Assembly (NCBI GenBank): GCA_009692555.1
Contig: SHYY01000022.1
Location: 1-45,120 of the forward strand
From: Myxococcales bacterium
GTDB taxonomy: Bacteria; Myxococcota_A; Polyangia; Palsa-1104; SHYY01
Reading direction: 5' to 3'
Length of the DNA: 45,120 nucleotides
In this document: positions 23,289-31,319 of the stretch, piece by piece
Numbering within the stretch: position 1 is the first letter of the stretch
Layout: every line of letters begins with the position of its first letter
Program-made: the position numbers and the translations under genes
The notes under the pieces: model-generated
Told to the model about the DNA's origin: nothing
What the model saw: the letters and a program-made list of their open reading frames with translations, nothing else
Database searches by the model: none

Positions 23289-24395
23289 CTACTTCACGTA
23301 GCCCTTGTGGAGCAGGTACTCCGCGACCAGCACGCCGCCCTTCGCCGCGCCCATCCGCGTGTTGTGCGAGACCAGCACGTACTTCACGCCCCATGCGCCG
23401 CCGAGAGTGGTCTCCTCGCGCAGCCGCCCGACCACGGTGGTCATCCCCGATCCGGCGTCGCGATCGAGCCGCGGCTGCGGACGGTAGGGATCGTCCGACA
23501 CCGCGATCAGCCGGGCCGGCGCCGACGGCAGCCCGAGATCGAGGAACGACCGCCCGAATCCTTCCAGCGCCTCCCTGGCCTCGGCGAGCGATCCCCTGCG
23601 CTTGGTGGCCACGAACACCGCCTCGGTGTGCCCCTCGAGGACATTGACCCGCGTGCAGGTGCAGGAGACTCCGATCGCGGCCGGCCGGATCGCGTCCCCC
23701 TCGAGCAGCCCGAGGATCTTCTTCGTCTCTCGTTCGACCTTCTCTTCTTCACCAGCGATGTACGGGATCACGTTGTCGACGATATCGAGCGCCGACACCC
23801 CGGGCGTGCGCCCCGCCCCCGACACCGCCTGCAAGGAGGTCATCACGACCTTCTCGACCCCGAAGGCGTCGTGGAGCGGCTTCAAGGTGATCGCCATCCC
23901 GGTGGTGGTGCAGTTCGGGCCGGGGGTGATGAAGCCCTTCCAGCCGCGTCGCCGCCGCTGCACATCGATCAGCCGCGTGTGGTCATCGGGACCCGGCGCA
24001 CCGAGGTTCACCGCCGGGAGGAACACCGGGACGTCGGCCTCGTAGCGATAGGCGCTGGCGGTCGAGATCACCGGGACTCTTTCGGCGAAGCGCGGCTCGA
24101 GCTCGCGCGCCGCGTCGCTCTCCACCGCGGCGAACACGATATCGATCCCGTCGCTGGACATCTTCGACGCATCCTCCACCATCAGCCGCGCGTGCTCCTC
24201 GGAGAGCGCCTCCTTGCAGTACCAGGAGGTTCGCCCCGAGGCGTCGCGGAGCGCGTCGGCGTAGCGCTTCCCCGCCGAGCGCTCCGAGGCGGCCAGCCGC
24301 ACCAACTCGAAGCTCGGATGGCCATCGAGCGCGACCAGGAACTGCTGGCCCGCGACGCCCGTGGCGCCAAGGACCGCTGCGCGAATCCGCTCCAT
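23289..24395 (-). CDS. asd: Aspartate-semialdehyde dehydrogenase
   Basis: A 368-residue enzyme of the archaeal/yeast-like ASADH branch. It reduces aspartyl phosphate to the semialdehyde on the route to lysine, threonine, methionine and diaminopimelate. Motifs: N-terminal NADP loop LGATGVAGQQF, catalytic Cys in TPGPNCTTTG, SGAGRTPG, and the RVNVLEGHTEAVF segment with the catalytic His. ATG 24395 follows AAGGAG. It is first in a two-gene minus-strand operon with the phosphofructokinase, an unusual pairing with no obvious shared pathway. Confidence 0.93.
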   Translation of the reverse strand: MERIRAAVLGATGVAGQQFLVALDGHPSFELVRLAASERSAGKRYADALRDASGRTSWYCKEALSEEHARLMVEDASKMSSDGIDIVFAAVESDAARELEPRFAERVPVISTASAYRYEADVPVFLPAVNLGAPGPDDHTRLIDVQRRRRGWKGFITPGPNCTTTGMAITLKPLHDAFGVEKVVMTSLQAVSGAGRTPGVSALDIVDNVIPYIAGEEEKVERETKKILGLLEGDAIRPAAIGVSCTCTRVNVLEGHTEAVFVATKRRGSLAEAREALEGFGRSFLDLGLPSAPARLIAVSDDPYRPQPRLDRDAGSGMTTVVGRLREETTLGGAWGVKYVLVSHNTRMGAAKGGVLVAEYLLHKGYVK

Positions 24396-24466
24396 CAGTC
24401 ATTCTCCTTTTTCGTAGCCCGCGACTCTAGCGACGGGCGGCGCGGCCCGCAAGCCCGGTGGCGAGG

Positions 24467-24475
24467 TGCTATACT
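24467..24475 (+). promoter_or_regulatory. Extended -10 of the 24497 gene
   Basis: TGCTATACT (24467-24475) has the same TGnTAnnnT form as the leaderless promoters here, but this gene has a 5' leader containing GGTAGG before its ATG. Confidence 0.5.
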
Positions 24476-24496
24476 GGCGAAAAAGGTAGGTAGCCC

Positions 24497-25189
24497 ATGC
24501 GGAAGACCCTTCGCCTCCTCGCGCCGCTGCTCGTCGGTGGCTGTCTGATGCTCGACTCCAGCGCGATCTCGATCGAGTACGCGCTCCAGCCGCAGCACTT
24601 CCCGCAGGACTTCGGCGCCCTGATGGGCACCGTGAAGGACATCCCCTGCGCCAGCGACGCTGTCTGCGCGGTGATCCCGCTCCCCGCCGTCGCGAACGGC
24701 AAGGCCCAGGCGAAGTGCGACGCCGGGAAGTGCGCCATCCACGCCGACGTGACCATCGTCCAGACCATCGATCTGAGCAAGGAGCAGAGCTTCCCCTCGT
24801 CGGTGGCCAACTCGTCGGTGGTCAACGCGGTGGTGGTCAACGCGGTCCGCTTCTGGGCCCCCACCAACACCCTCTCCTTCGACACCCCGCCGATCGATCT
24901 CTTCGTCGGCTCCACCGCGGTCAACGCCGACACCGATCCGGGAGCGCAGCGGATGGGCACCGTCCCGGTCATCCCGCAGGGTCAGACCACCGCCCAGGCC
25001 AGCCCGAAGAACGTCACCCTCACCGAGGCCGGCAAGGGCGCCCTCGCCACCTTCGCCAAGAGCTTCCGCACCCCGTTCCACGTCCTCGCCGTCGCCCACG
25101 TCGTCGTCGCTGCCGGCCAGCCCGTGCCGGCGGGCAAGATCGACCTCTACGTCCAGCCGGTGGTCGCCTTCAAGATCCCGCTCAAATAG
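24497..25189 (+). CDS. Hypothetical lipoprotein
   Basis: A 230-residue predicted lipoprotein: MRKTLRLLAPLLVGGC gives a lipobox ending at Cys16. The rest is mostly beta-type, with two Cys pairs (PCASDAVCAVIP; KCDAGKCAI) near residues 50-80 and Val/Asn-rich strands later. I do not recognise a family. ATG 24497 follows GGTAGG and a -10 box. It lies just before the Cys-rich lectin-like lipoprotein on the same strand, but that gene has its own promoter-like sequence. Confidence 0.7.
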   Translation: MRKTLRLLAPLLVGGCLMLDSSAISIEYALQPQHFPQDFGALMGTVKDIPCASDAVCAVIPLPAVANGKAQAKCDAGKCAIHADVTIVQTIDLSKEQSFPSSVANSSVVNAVVVNAVRFWAPTNTLSFDTPPIDLFVGSTAVNADTDPGAQRMGTVPVIPQGQTTAQASPKNVTLTEAGKGALATFAKSFRTPFHVLAVAHVVVAAGQPVPAGKIDLYVQPVVAFKIPLK

Positions 25190-25258
25190 ACTTTCCCCCC
25201 CCTCGCCCCCGGTGATAGTGTGCCGCCGTCTACCACTGAATCCGCGGAGGATTTGCCC

Positions 25259-27484
25259 ATGCTGCGCACGCTTTGCCGCTCCCTTTTGCCCCTCCTCGTC
25301 GTCTCCTTCTCCTTCACTGCCACCGGCTGCGACGAGGAGGTCATCGAGGAGGACATGACGATCCAGCCCAAGCCCGACCTCGCCTCCAAGAAGGATCTCT
25401 CGATGGGCGGCGCCGACAAAGGCATGGTCGAGGAGGACATGGCCGAGGAAGAGGCCGACATGGCGCCCGGGGAGGATGGCGGCGGCGGCGCCTGCATGGC
25501 CGACGGCGACTGCATGGATCCGGCGAAGCCGCGCTGCGACAAGAACGGCGTGTGCCAGGCCTGCCTGGCCGACATGGACAACTGCCCCGACGGCGAGTAC
25601 TGCGACGAGGCGAACGGCTTCGTGTGCGCCAAGGGCTGCAAGGACGACAAGGCGTGCAACGGCGGCGGCGGCGCTGACGCCGGCACCGACGACGGCGGCG
25701 TCGACGGTGGCATGATGGGCGGCGCGCTCGCTTGCTGCGATCACAAGTGCATCGACGTGGCGATGGATAACGCCAACTGCGGCAAGTGCGGCGGCGCCTG
25801 CAACATGGGCGATTCGTGCTGCGCGGCGGCCTGCATCGACAGCCAGGCCGACATCAAGAACTGCGGCGGCTGCGGCATGGCGTGCGCCTTCGCCAACGGC
25901 AGCGGCACCTGCGGCAAGGGAATGTGCGCGTTCGACAAGTGCACCATGGGCTTCGACGACTGCGACAAAGATCTCAAGAACGGCTGCGAGGCCGACGTGG
26001 CAGGCGACGCCAAGAACTGCGGCGCGTGCGGCACGGCGTGCGACCCGGTCCCGAATGGCATGGCTGCGTGCATGGGCGGCAAGTGCGCCGCGGGCACCTG
26101 CAACATGGGCTTTGGCGACTGCGACAAGGACGCCAAGAACGGCTGCGAGGAGGACCTCGCGGTGAGCGCCGGGAACTGCGGCGCGTGCGGCACCTCCTGC
26201 ATGGCGGTCGCGAACGGGATGCCCGCCTGCATGGGCGGGATGTGCACCGCCGGCACCTGCAACAAGGGCTTCGCCGACTGCGACATGGACGACAAGACCG
26301 GCTGCGAGACCGACGTCACGACGGTGAAGGATTGCGGCGCCTGCGGCACGGTGTGCGCGGCGGTGGCCAACGGCTCGGCCGCCTGCACCGCCGGCAAGTG
26401 CGCCTCGGCCTGCAACGTCGGCTTCGACGACTGCGACCTGGACGCGAAGAACGGCTGCGAGATCGACACCGGCAGCGACGGCAAGAACTGCGGCGCGTGC
26501 GGCACGGTGTGCGGCGCGGTGGCGAACGGCAGCTCGACCTGCACCAAGGGCGCCTGCGTGGCGACCTGCAGCGCGGGCTACGCCGACTGCGACAAGGACC
26601 CGAAGAACGGCTGCGAGATCAACACCAACACCGACCTCAACAACTGCGGCGCGTGCGCCGCGAAGTGCGGCGCGGTCGCCAACGGCGTTTCCGGCTGCGC
26701 GGCCGGCAAGTGCGCGGTCGCCTCCTGCAACGGCAATTTCGCCGACTGCGACAAGGACGCGGCGACCGGCTGCGAGGCCAACACCGACACCGACGTCAAG
26801 AACTGCGGCGCCTGCGGCAACGCCTGTGCCGGCACCTGCGGTACCGCGGTCAGCGAGACCATGGCGGTGCTCCCGACCGGCTGGAACTTCAACGGGAACG
26901 CCTCCTACGACGCGGCGGCGAAGACCGGTGTGCTGACTCCGGTGCTGACCAACCAGGCCGGCACCATCCTCTACAAGAGGCCGATCAAGACCGACTCGTT
27001 CGACGTCAGCTACGACTTCCTGATCGGCGGCGGCACGGGCGGCGACGGGATCGGCTTCATCATCCAGAAGAACAACGCGGTGGCGGTCGGCACCGGCGGC
27101 GGCGGCCTCGGCATCTCCGGCTTCACAGGCTTCGGCGTCGAGCTCGACACCTACGACAACGGCGTGTGCGGCGACGCGAGCTCGAATCACGTCGCGATCG
27201 ACAACCTCACGCCCTGCGGCGGCGGGCCCCCGACCCCGCTCTACGTGAACAACAACCTGCCGTTCCAGCTCCGCAACAGCGGCTGGCACACCTGCACCAT
27301 CAAGAACGACGCCGGCGTCTTCACCGTCACCCTCGACGGAACCACCGTCGTCTCGCTCCAGAAGGTCGACGGCTACGCCCCCGGCACGTTCTACTACGGC
27401 TTCGGCGGAGCCACCGGCGGCTCGACGGATCGCCAGGAGATCCGCAACGTGAAGATCACCTTCCCGTCGCCGCGCTGCCTCTAG
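25259..27484 (+). CDS. Cys-rich repeat lipoprotein with lectin-like C-terminus
   Basis: A 741-residue surface lipoprotein. A signal peptide with lipobox TATGC is followed by an acidic Asp/Met-rich linker (about 25-80), a Cys-rich segment, and then eight units of about 35-50 residues. Each unit contains NCGACGT-C and DCD-D-KNGCE type motifs, which probably form disulfide-locked, possibly Ca-binding, rods. The last 210 residues (from MAVLPTGWNFNG) look like a legume/bacterial L-type lectin fold: SYDFLIGGGTGGDGIGFII, GFGVELDTYDN and a terminal NVKITFPS strand. The likely role is adhesion or carbohydrate binding at the surface. ATG 25259 is chosen for GGAGG at the right distance. Its 3' end is duplicated at 28267. 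Confidence 0.85.
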   Translation: MLRTLCRSLLPLLVVSFSFTATGCDEEVIEEDMTIQPKPDLASKKDLSMGGADKGMVEEDMAEEEADMAPGEDGGGGACMADGDCMDPAKPRCDKNGVCQACLADMDNCPDGEYCDEANGFVCAKGCKDDKACNGGGGADAGTDDGGVDGGMMGGALACCDHKCIDVAMDNANCGKCGGACNMGDSCCAAACIDSQADIKNCGGCGMACAFANGSGTCGKGMCAFDKCTMGFDDCDKDLKNGCEADVAGDAKNCGACGTACDPVPNGMAACMGGKCAAGTCNMGFGDCDKDAKNGCEEDLAVSAGNCGACGTSCMAVANGMPACMGGMCTAGTCNKGFADCDMDDKTGCETDVTTVKDCGACGTVCAAVANGSAACTAGKCASACNVGFDDCDLDAKNGCEIDTGSDGKNCGACGTVCGAVANGSSTCTKGACVATCSAGYADCDKDPKNGCEINTNTDLNNCGACAAKCGAVANGVSGCAAGKCAVASCNGNFADCDKDAATGCEANTDTDVKNCGACGNACAGTCGTAVSETMAVLPTGWNFNGNASYDAAAKTGVLTPVLTNQAGTILYKRPIKTDSFDVSYDFLIGGGTGGDGIGFIIQKNNAVAVGTGGGGLGISGFTGFGVELDTYDNGVCGDASSNHVAIDNLTPCGGGPPTPLYVNNNLPFQLRNSGWHTCTIKNDAGVFTVTLDGTTVVSLQKVDGYAPGTFYYGFGGATGGSTDRQEIRNVKITFPSPRCL

Positions 27485-27584
27485 TGTCAAGTAGCTCTCC
27501 GCCGCCGGCCCCGAGCCGGCGGCCGGAGAGTGCAATGTCGCGCACCGCCCTCATCCACCTCAAGCGTTCCGATCCCGTCCTGGC
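27458..27584 (+). repeat. 127-bp direct repeat, left copy
   Basis: It holds the last codons of the lectin-like gene, the intergenic region, and the first about 17 codons of the glycosylase gene (MSRTALIHLKRSDPVLA), after which it diverges. The right copy at 28267-28393 is about 92 percent identical by eye and leads into the intact glycosylase gene. Confidence 0.85.
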
Positions 27585-27666
27585 CCCCGCGCTCGCGACG
27601 GACATGGACCACGACCCGTTTTGGGTCCACATTCAGGTCGAGTCCAGACCCTCGAGGAGCACCCCC

Positions 27667-27945
27667 GTGAAGCCCAGCCATGCGATCAAGCCGATCAGCT
27701 ACCTCAAGGCACACGCCGCGGAGATGATCCGCGAGGTCGCCGACCAGCACGCGACGATCATCATCACCCAGAACGGCGAGGCGCGGGCGGTCCTCCAGGA
27801 CATCGGCGCGTACGAGCGGCTCCAGGACAGCGTCGCGCTACTCAAGATCCTCGCGCTCAGCCAGAAGAGCGTGCGCGACGGACGAGTCGCCCCGGCCGGC
27901 GAGGTGTTCCGCCGGGTTCGCAAGCGGCTGAAGGCCAACCCGTGA
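27667..27945 (+). CDS. Phd/YefM-family antitoxin
   Basis: A 92-residue antitoxin: KPISYLKAHAAEMIREV, TIIITQNGEARAVLQDIGAYE and a charged C-terminal tail, the classic Phd/YefM layout (N-terminal DNA-binding dimer, C-terminal toxin-binding tail). It should bind and neutralise the RelE-like toxin and repress the operon. GTG 27667 follows GAGGAG. Its stop overlaps the toxin start (GTGA). The gene lies between two direct repeats, so it arrived as a cassette. The window gives no direct evidence about activity. Confidence 0.85.
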   Translation: MKPSHAIKPISYLKAHAAEMIREVADQHATIIITQNGEARAVLQDIGAYERLQDSVALLKILALSQKSVRDGRVAPAGEVFRRVRKRLKANP

Positions 27946-28265
27946 AGTACGCCGTCCTCCTCTCCCGAGACCCGGAGGACGATCTCGTCGACCTCTACCG
28001 CTACGTCGCCCAGGTCGAATCGGTGGAGCGGGCCGAGCACCTGCTGAGCCGCCTCGAGCGTGCGTGCCTCGCGCCGGGACAGTTCCCGAATCGAGGCCGG
28101 GCTTCTCCCGAGCTGGAGTCGGTCGGCGTGATGGAATTCCGCCAGATCGCCGAGCCGCCCTACCGCATCCTCTATCGCCTCACCGGCCAGACGGTCCACG
28201 TACACGCCGTGCTGGACGGCCGCCGCGACCTCTCCGATCTCCTCGCGCGGCGACTGCTCCGGTAG
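27942..28265 (+). CDS. RelE/ParE-family toxin
   Basis: A 107-residue RelE/ParE-fold protein: KYAVLLSRDPEDDLVDLYRYV, then RAEHLLSRLERACL and the C-terminal EFRQIAEPPYRILYRLTGQTVHVHAVLDGRRDL strands. Members are ribosome-dependent mRNA nucleases or gyrase poisons; the sequence does not decide which. It overlaps the antitoxin by 4 bp (GTGA), implying coupled translation. The stop (28265) is next to the right direct repeat. Confidence 0.85.
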   Translation: MKYAVLLSRDPEDDLVDLYRYVAQVESVERAEHLLSRLERACLAPGQFPNRGRASPELESVGVMEFRQIAEPPYRILYRLTGQTVHVHAVLDGRRDLSDLLARRLLR

Positions 28266-28266
28266 G

Positions 28267-28393
28267 ACCTTCCCGTCGCCGCGCTGCCTCTGGTGTAGAG
28301 TAGCGCTCCGCCGCCGTCCCCAAGCCGGCGGCCGGAGAGTGCAATGTCCCGCACCGCCCTCCTCCACCTCAAACGTTCCGATCCCGTCCTGGC
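28267..28393 (+). repeat. 127-bp direct repeat, right copy
   Basis: It starts with the last codons of the lectin-like gene, out of context here, includes a TAGAGT -10-like box and GGAGAG, and runs into the real start of the glycosylase gene at 28344. It pairs with the copy at 27458-27584; together they bracket the toxin-antitoxin module. Confidence 0.85.
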
Positions 28394-28955
28394 GCGCGTC
28401 ATCGCCGAGGTCGGCCCCTGCCGCTTTCGCGCCCGCAGCGAGGGCACGCACTTCGACGCGATCGTCCGCGCGATCATCTACCAGCAGCTCTCGGGCAAGG
28501 CCGCGGCGACCATCCACGCGCGCTTCGACGGGCTCCACGGCGGTCCGCCGACGCCCGCGCAGGTGCTCGCCACCAGCGACGAGAAACTGCGCGCGGTCGG
28601 CCTCTCACGGCAGAAGCTGGGCTACCTGAAAGACCTCGCCGAGCGCGCGCTCTCGAGCGAGGTGGCGATCGATCGGCTGCAGGATCTCGACGATACGGCG
28701 GTGATCGCCGCGCTGACGCGGGTGAAGGGCATCGGACTCTGGACCGCGCAGATGTTCCTCCTCTTCCGCCTCGGCCGCCCGGACGTACTCCCCGACGGCG
28801 ACCTCGGGATTCGCAAGGCGGTAAAGCGGGCGTACCAGCTGCGGACGCTCCCCGAGCCGGCGCGCGTCCTGGCGATCGGCGCGAAGTGGCGCCCCTACGC
28901 GAGCATCGCCGCCTGGTACCTGTGGCGTTCGCTCGACGGCGACGGCGAGGCCTGA
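28344..28955 (+). CDS. DNA-3-methyladenine glycosylase II (AlkA-like)
   Basis: A 203-residue HhH-GPD base-excision glycosylase that removes alkylated bases from DNA. Seen: AIVRAIIYQQLSGKAA, the helix-hairpin-helix LTRVKGIGLWTAQMF, and VLPDGDLGIRKA with the catalytic Asp of the GPD motif. It has the short AlkA form without the N-terminal domain of the E. coli enzyme. ATG 28344 follows GGAGAG. Upstream lies the direct repeat, so the promoter region itself is duplicated. Confidence 0.9.
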   Translation: MSRTALLHLKRSDPVLARVIAEVGPCRFRARSEGTHFDAIVRAIIYQQLSGKAAATIHARFDGLHGGPPTPAQVLATSDEKLRAVGLSRQKLGYLKDLAERALSSEVAIDRLQDLDDTAVIAALTRVKGIGLWTAQMFLLFRLGRPDVLPDGDLGIRKAVKRAYQLRTLPEPARVLAIGAKWRPYASIAAWYLWRSLDGDGEA

Positions 28956-28983
28956 TCCGTGATCTTCCGGCGGCCGCGCGGCG

Positions 28984-29097
28984 TTTCCGTTTCCGTTTCC
29001 GTTCCCGTTCCCGTTTCCGTTTCCGTTCCCGTTCCCGTTTCCGTTCCCGTTTCCGTTCCCGTTCCCGTTTCCGTTCCCGTTCCCGTTCCCGTTCCCG
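28984..29097. repeat. Hexanucleotide VNTR, 19 units of TTTCCG/TTCCCG
   Basis: Nineteen tandem hexamers, each TTTCCG or TTCCCG, fill the space between the glycosylase stop (28955) and the next gene start (about 29132). It is purine/pyrimidine-strand-biased. The tract replaces the expected promoter/leader region of the oxidoreductase gene. Confidence 0.92.
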
Positions 29098-29131
29098 TTT
29101 CGGTGTCGCGGGCGGAGGGGGGTGCGCCCCG

Positions 29132-30406
29132 TTGCGCCATGAAGTAGTCATCGCCGGCGCCGGCCCAGGCGGGGTCGCCACCGCGGTCGCGATCTTGCGG
29201 GCCGACCCGTCGCTGCGCGGGCGGGTGCTGCTTTGTGATCGCGCGCGCTTCCCGCGGCCGAAGCCATGCGGCGGCGGCCTCACCGGCCACGTCGACGAGG
29301 CGCTCGCGGCTCTCGGACTGGAGCTCACCGTGCCCTCGTTCCCCTCGCCGCGGGCGATCGTCCGCTACGGGGCGATGGCGCGGGAGGTGGGTCTCGCGCG
29401 GCCGGTGAACGTGGTGCGGCGCGAGGAGTTCGACGCCAGCCTGGTCGCGCAGGCCCGCGATCTCGGCGCCGAGGTCCGCGAGAGCACGGCGATCACCGAC
29501 TTCACCGTCGAGGAGGGGTGCGTGCGGGTCGCGCTGCCTTCGGGCGCGATCGAGACGCGCATCCTGGTCGGCGCCGACGGAGCGGGCAGCCTGGTGCGCA
29601 AGCGCCTGGTCGGCCACCGCTCCGGAACCGACGGGCCGCGTCCGATCCGATTCTTCCGCGCCGAGCTCCCCGCCCGCGGCGCGGCGACCGACGCGATGCT
29701 CTACGACTTCACCCCGATGGTCGACGGCCTGCGCGGCTACCTGTGGGTCTTCCCGGTCCCGGGCGATCGGATCAACGTCGGCCTGATGCACTCACCGCAG
29801 GTCAGCCGCACCGGGGCCGAGCTGGCCACGCTGTGCCGGGCGCGCCTGCTCGATCACGGGATCCAGCTCGGCGCCGCGCCGCTCCGCGGATGGCCGGCGT
29901 GGGGCTACCATCCCGCGTCCCCGGTCGCCGGGCCGCGCCTTTGCACCGTCGGTGACGCCGCCGGGATCGACGGACTGACCGGGGAGGGGATCGCGGTCGC
30001 GCTCGAGCACGGGGTGCTCGCGGGCGCGGCGATCGCGAACGCGCTCGCGACGGGAGACTTCTCCTTCTCCGGCTACCGCAAGGCGCTCCGGCGGGCCACG
30101 GTAGGCCGCGAGCTGGCACTCGACCGCTGGCTCGCCAAGCTCCTCTACGGCCCCGGGTACCGCCGCTGGCTCTCGCTCGTCCTGTGCGACCCCGAGGTGC
30201 TCGACCTGTACGCCGCGCGCGTCTCGGGCACCCTCGTCCTCGCCGACCGCAAGCTCACCCTCGTCGCCGCCCTCCTCCGCCACCTCGCCGCCTCCTCCTC
30301 GCGCCAGCGCTCCCTCCGCGACTCGGCGCGCCCGCTGTCCCTTCCTTCGGGGTGCGGCCGAATACCCTGTACGAATTCGGGATGCTGCCCATCAGCGCGG
30401 AGATGA
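29132..30406 (+). CDS. Geranylgeranyl-reductase-family FAD oxidoreductase
   Basis: About 424 residues of the GGR/FixC-like flavoprotein family, which reduces isoprenoid chains or related lipids. N-terminal FAD loop VVIAGAGPGGVATAV, then CDRARFPRPKPCGGGLTG (the family's PxxKxCGG motif), LVGADGAGSLVRKRL, and GDAAGIDGLTGEGI near residue 275. The start is probably TTG 29132, right before the FAD strand, with GGAGGGGGG upstream; no ATG or GTG fits. Residues after about 395 are out of character (RIPCTNSGCCPSARR), suggesting the original end was lost. The 5' flank is the hexamer VNTR. Confidence 0.85.
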   Translation: MRHEVVIAGAGPGGVATAVAILRADPSLRGRVLLCDRARFPRPKPCGGGLTGHVDEALAALGLELTVPSFPSPRAIVRYGAMAREVGLARPVNVVRREEFDASLVAQARDLGAEVRESTAITDFTVEEGCVRVALPSGAIETRILVGADGAGSLVRKRLVGHRSGTDGPRPIRFFRAELPARGAATDAMLYDFTPMVDGLRGYLWVFPVPGDRINVGLMHSPQVSRTGAELATLCRARLLDHGIQLGAAPLRGWPAWGYHPASPVAGPRLCTVGDAAGIDGLTGEGIAVALEHGVLAGAAIANALATGDFSFSGYRKALRRATVGRELALDRWLAKLLYGPGYRRWLSLVLCDPEVLDLYAARVSGTLVLADRKLTLVAALLRHLAASSSRQRSLRDSARPLSLPSGCGRIPCTNSGCCPSARR

Positions 30407-30768
30407 AGCTCACCGTCGCGAAGAACATCGACGTCTCGCAGTACACGGAAGGGACGCTGAAGCTTCGGCTGCACGCAGTCGATGTGTCGGGCGCCGCGAC
30501 CAATGATTGGGAGTTTGAGGTGATCCTGCAAGTCGACGCGACGACCGTCGAAGATCCTGCGGTCAACTGGCAGCCAGGGGGAGGCATGGCCGACCCCGCC
30601 TCGATCACGCTGCCCGTAACAAGCGCCGGGGCTGGGCAGGTCTTCTACGTCGAGATCACGAAGCCGTTTGGGGCGGTGCTGAAGCTGCTGGTCCGTGCGA
30701 AACAAGGTACCGCGGCCTACACGACCTTCAACGTCACGATCAGCGCCGACATCGAGGCCAAGTACTAG
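30382..30768 (+). CDS. Hypothetical beta-rich protein, possibly 5'-truncated
   Basis: From ATG 30382, 128 residues, low in Arg and rich in Thr/Val/Asp, quite unlike neighbours (segments LRLHAVDVSG, EFEVILQVDA, TFNVTISADIEAKY). The same frame upstream continues sensibly for about 13 codons (RPNTLYEFG) into the end of the reductase frame, so the real gene may have begun further upstream and been cut. It overlaps the reductase by 25 bp in another frame. Not recognised. Confidence 0.5.
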   Translation: MLPISAEMKLTVAKNIDVSQYTEGTLKLRLHAVDVSGAATNDWEFEVILQVDATTVEDPAVNWQPGGGMADPASITLPVTSAGAGQVFYVEITKPFGAVLKLLVRAKQGTAAYTTFNVTISADIEAKY

Positions 30769-31319
30769 CCCGCTGGCGAATTCCGTTTTGACGATCGCTC
30801 CCCTCGTGATCAGCCCTGACCCGTTCGGGTGGCGCCGCGGAGACAACCCTTCGCCTCAGGCTGCCGGCCCCAGGAAATCGCCGACGTCCTACTTCCGCCC
30901 CTGGTCTCCAATCTCCGACGTGCCGATCTACGACCGCCCACGATGGGTACGCGCATAACTCGCCCGGTACAAGGCACTGCTCGCGACGAACCCCCGGCAG
31001 CGTCCCACGCTTTCGGAATTCATCGGGGACGGAAGGCTCGATCCGGCGCTCCCCAGGGGGGGCGAACCTTCGCTCGTGCGCGGAGCCGTCTCTGCCGGCG
31101 CGGAGTGCTCTCACGATGGCGCGCCAGCGCTCTCCGGTAGCGACTCCCGAGCGACCCAACCATGGATCCCCTCGCCGCTCGTGCTCAGGGAACCGTGGCC
31201 GGGCGTGCCCTGGCCGCCTTCCAACGGCGAGGGCTTGCGGGAGGGCAAGCCGAAGAAGCGACCCTTTGGCCACGACAATAAGGCGCTACTCGGGATCGCA
31301 TCGATGAATTTCGTGGGAA
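30769..31319. other. Gap without a convincing gene
   Basis: There is no convincing gene. One frame from 30959 (after a TAA) reads LARYKALLATNPRQRPTLSE then FIGDGRLDPALPRG, which looks like real protein for about 34 codons before degenerating; it may be a gene remnant. I found no RNA gene or clear terminator. Confidence 0.35.

Noticed and set aside
24395-27535. A 1046-codon open frame on the minus strand
   Set aside because: It lies opposite the Cys-rich lipoprotein and the 24497 gene, which have signal peptides, RBSs and domain matches. The minus frame is an Ala/Val/Gly/His/Arg-rich shadow caused by high GC.
28886-29131. Arg/Phe/Ser repeat N-terminal extension of the GGR-like protein
   Set aside because: It would be encoded by the VNTR and would start inside the glycosylase gene; the FAD motif needs only a start at about 29132.
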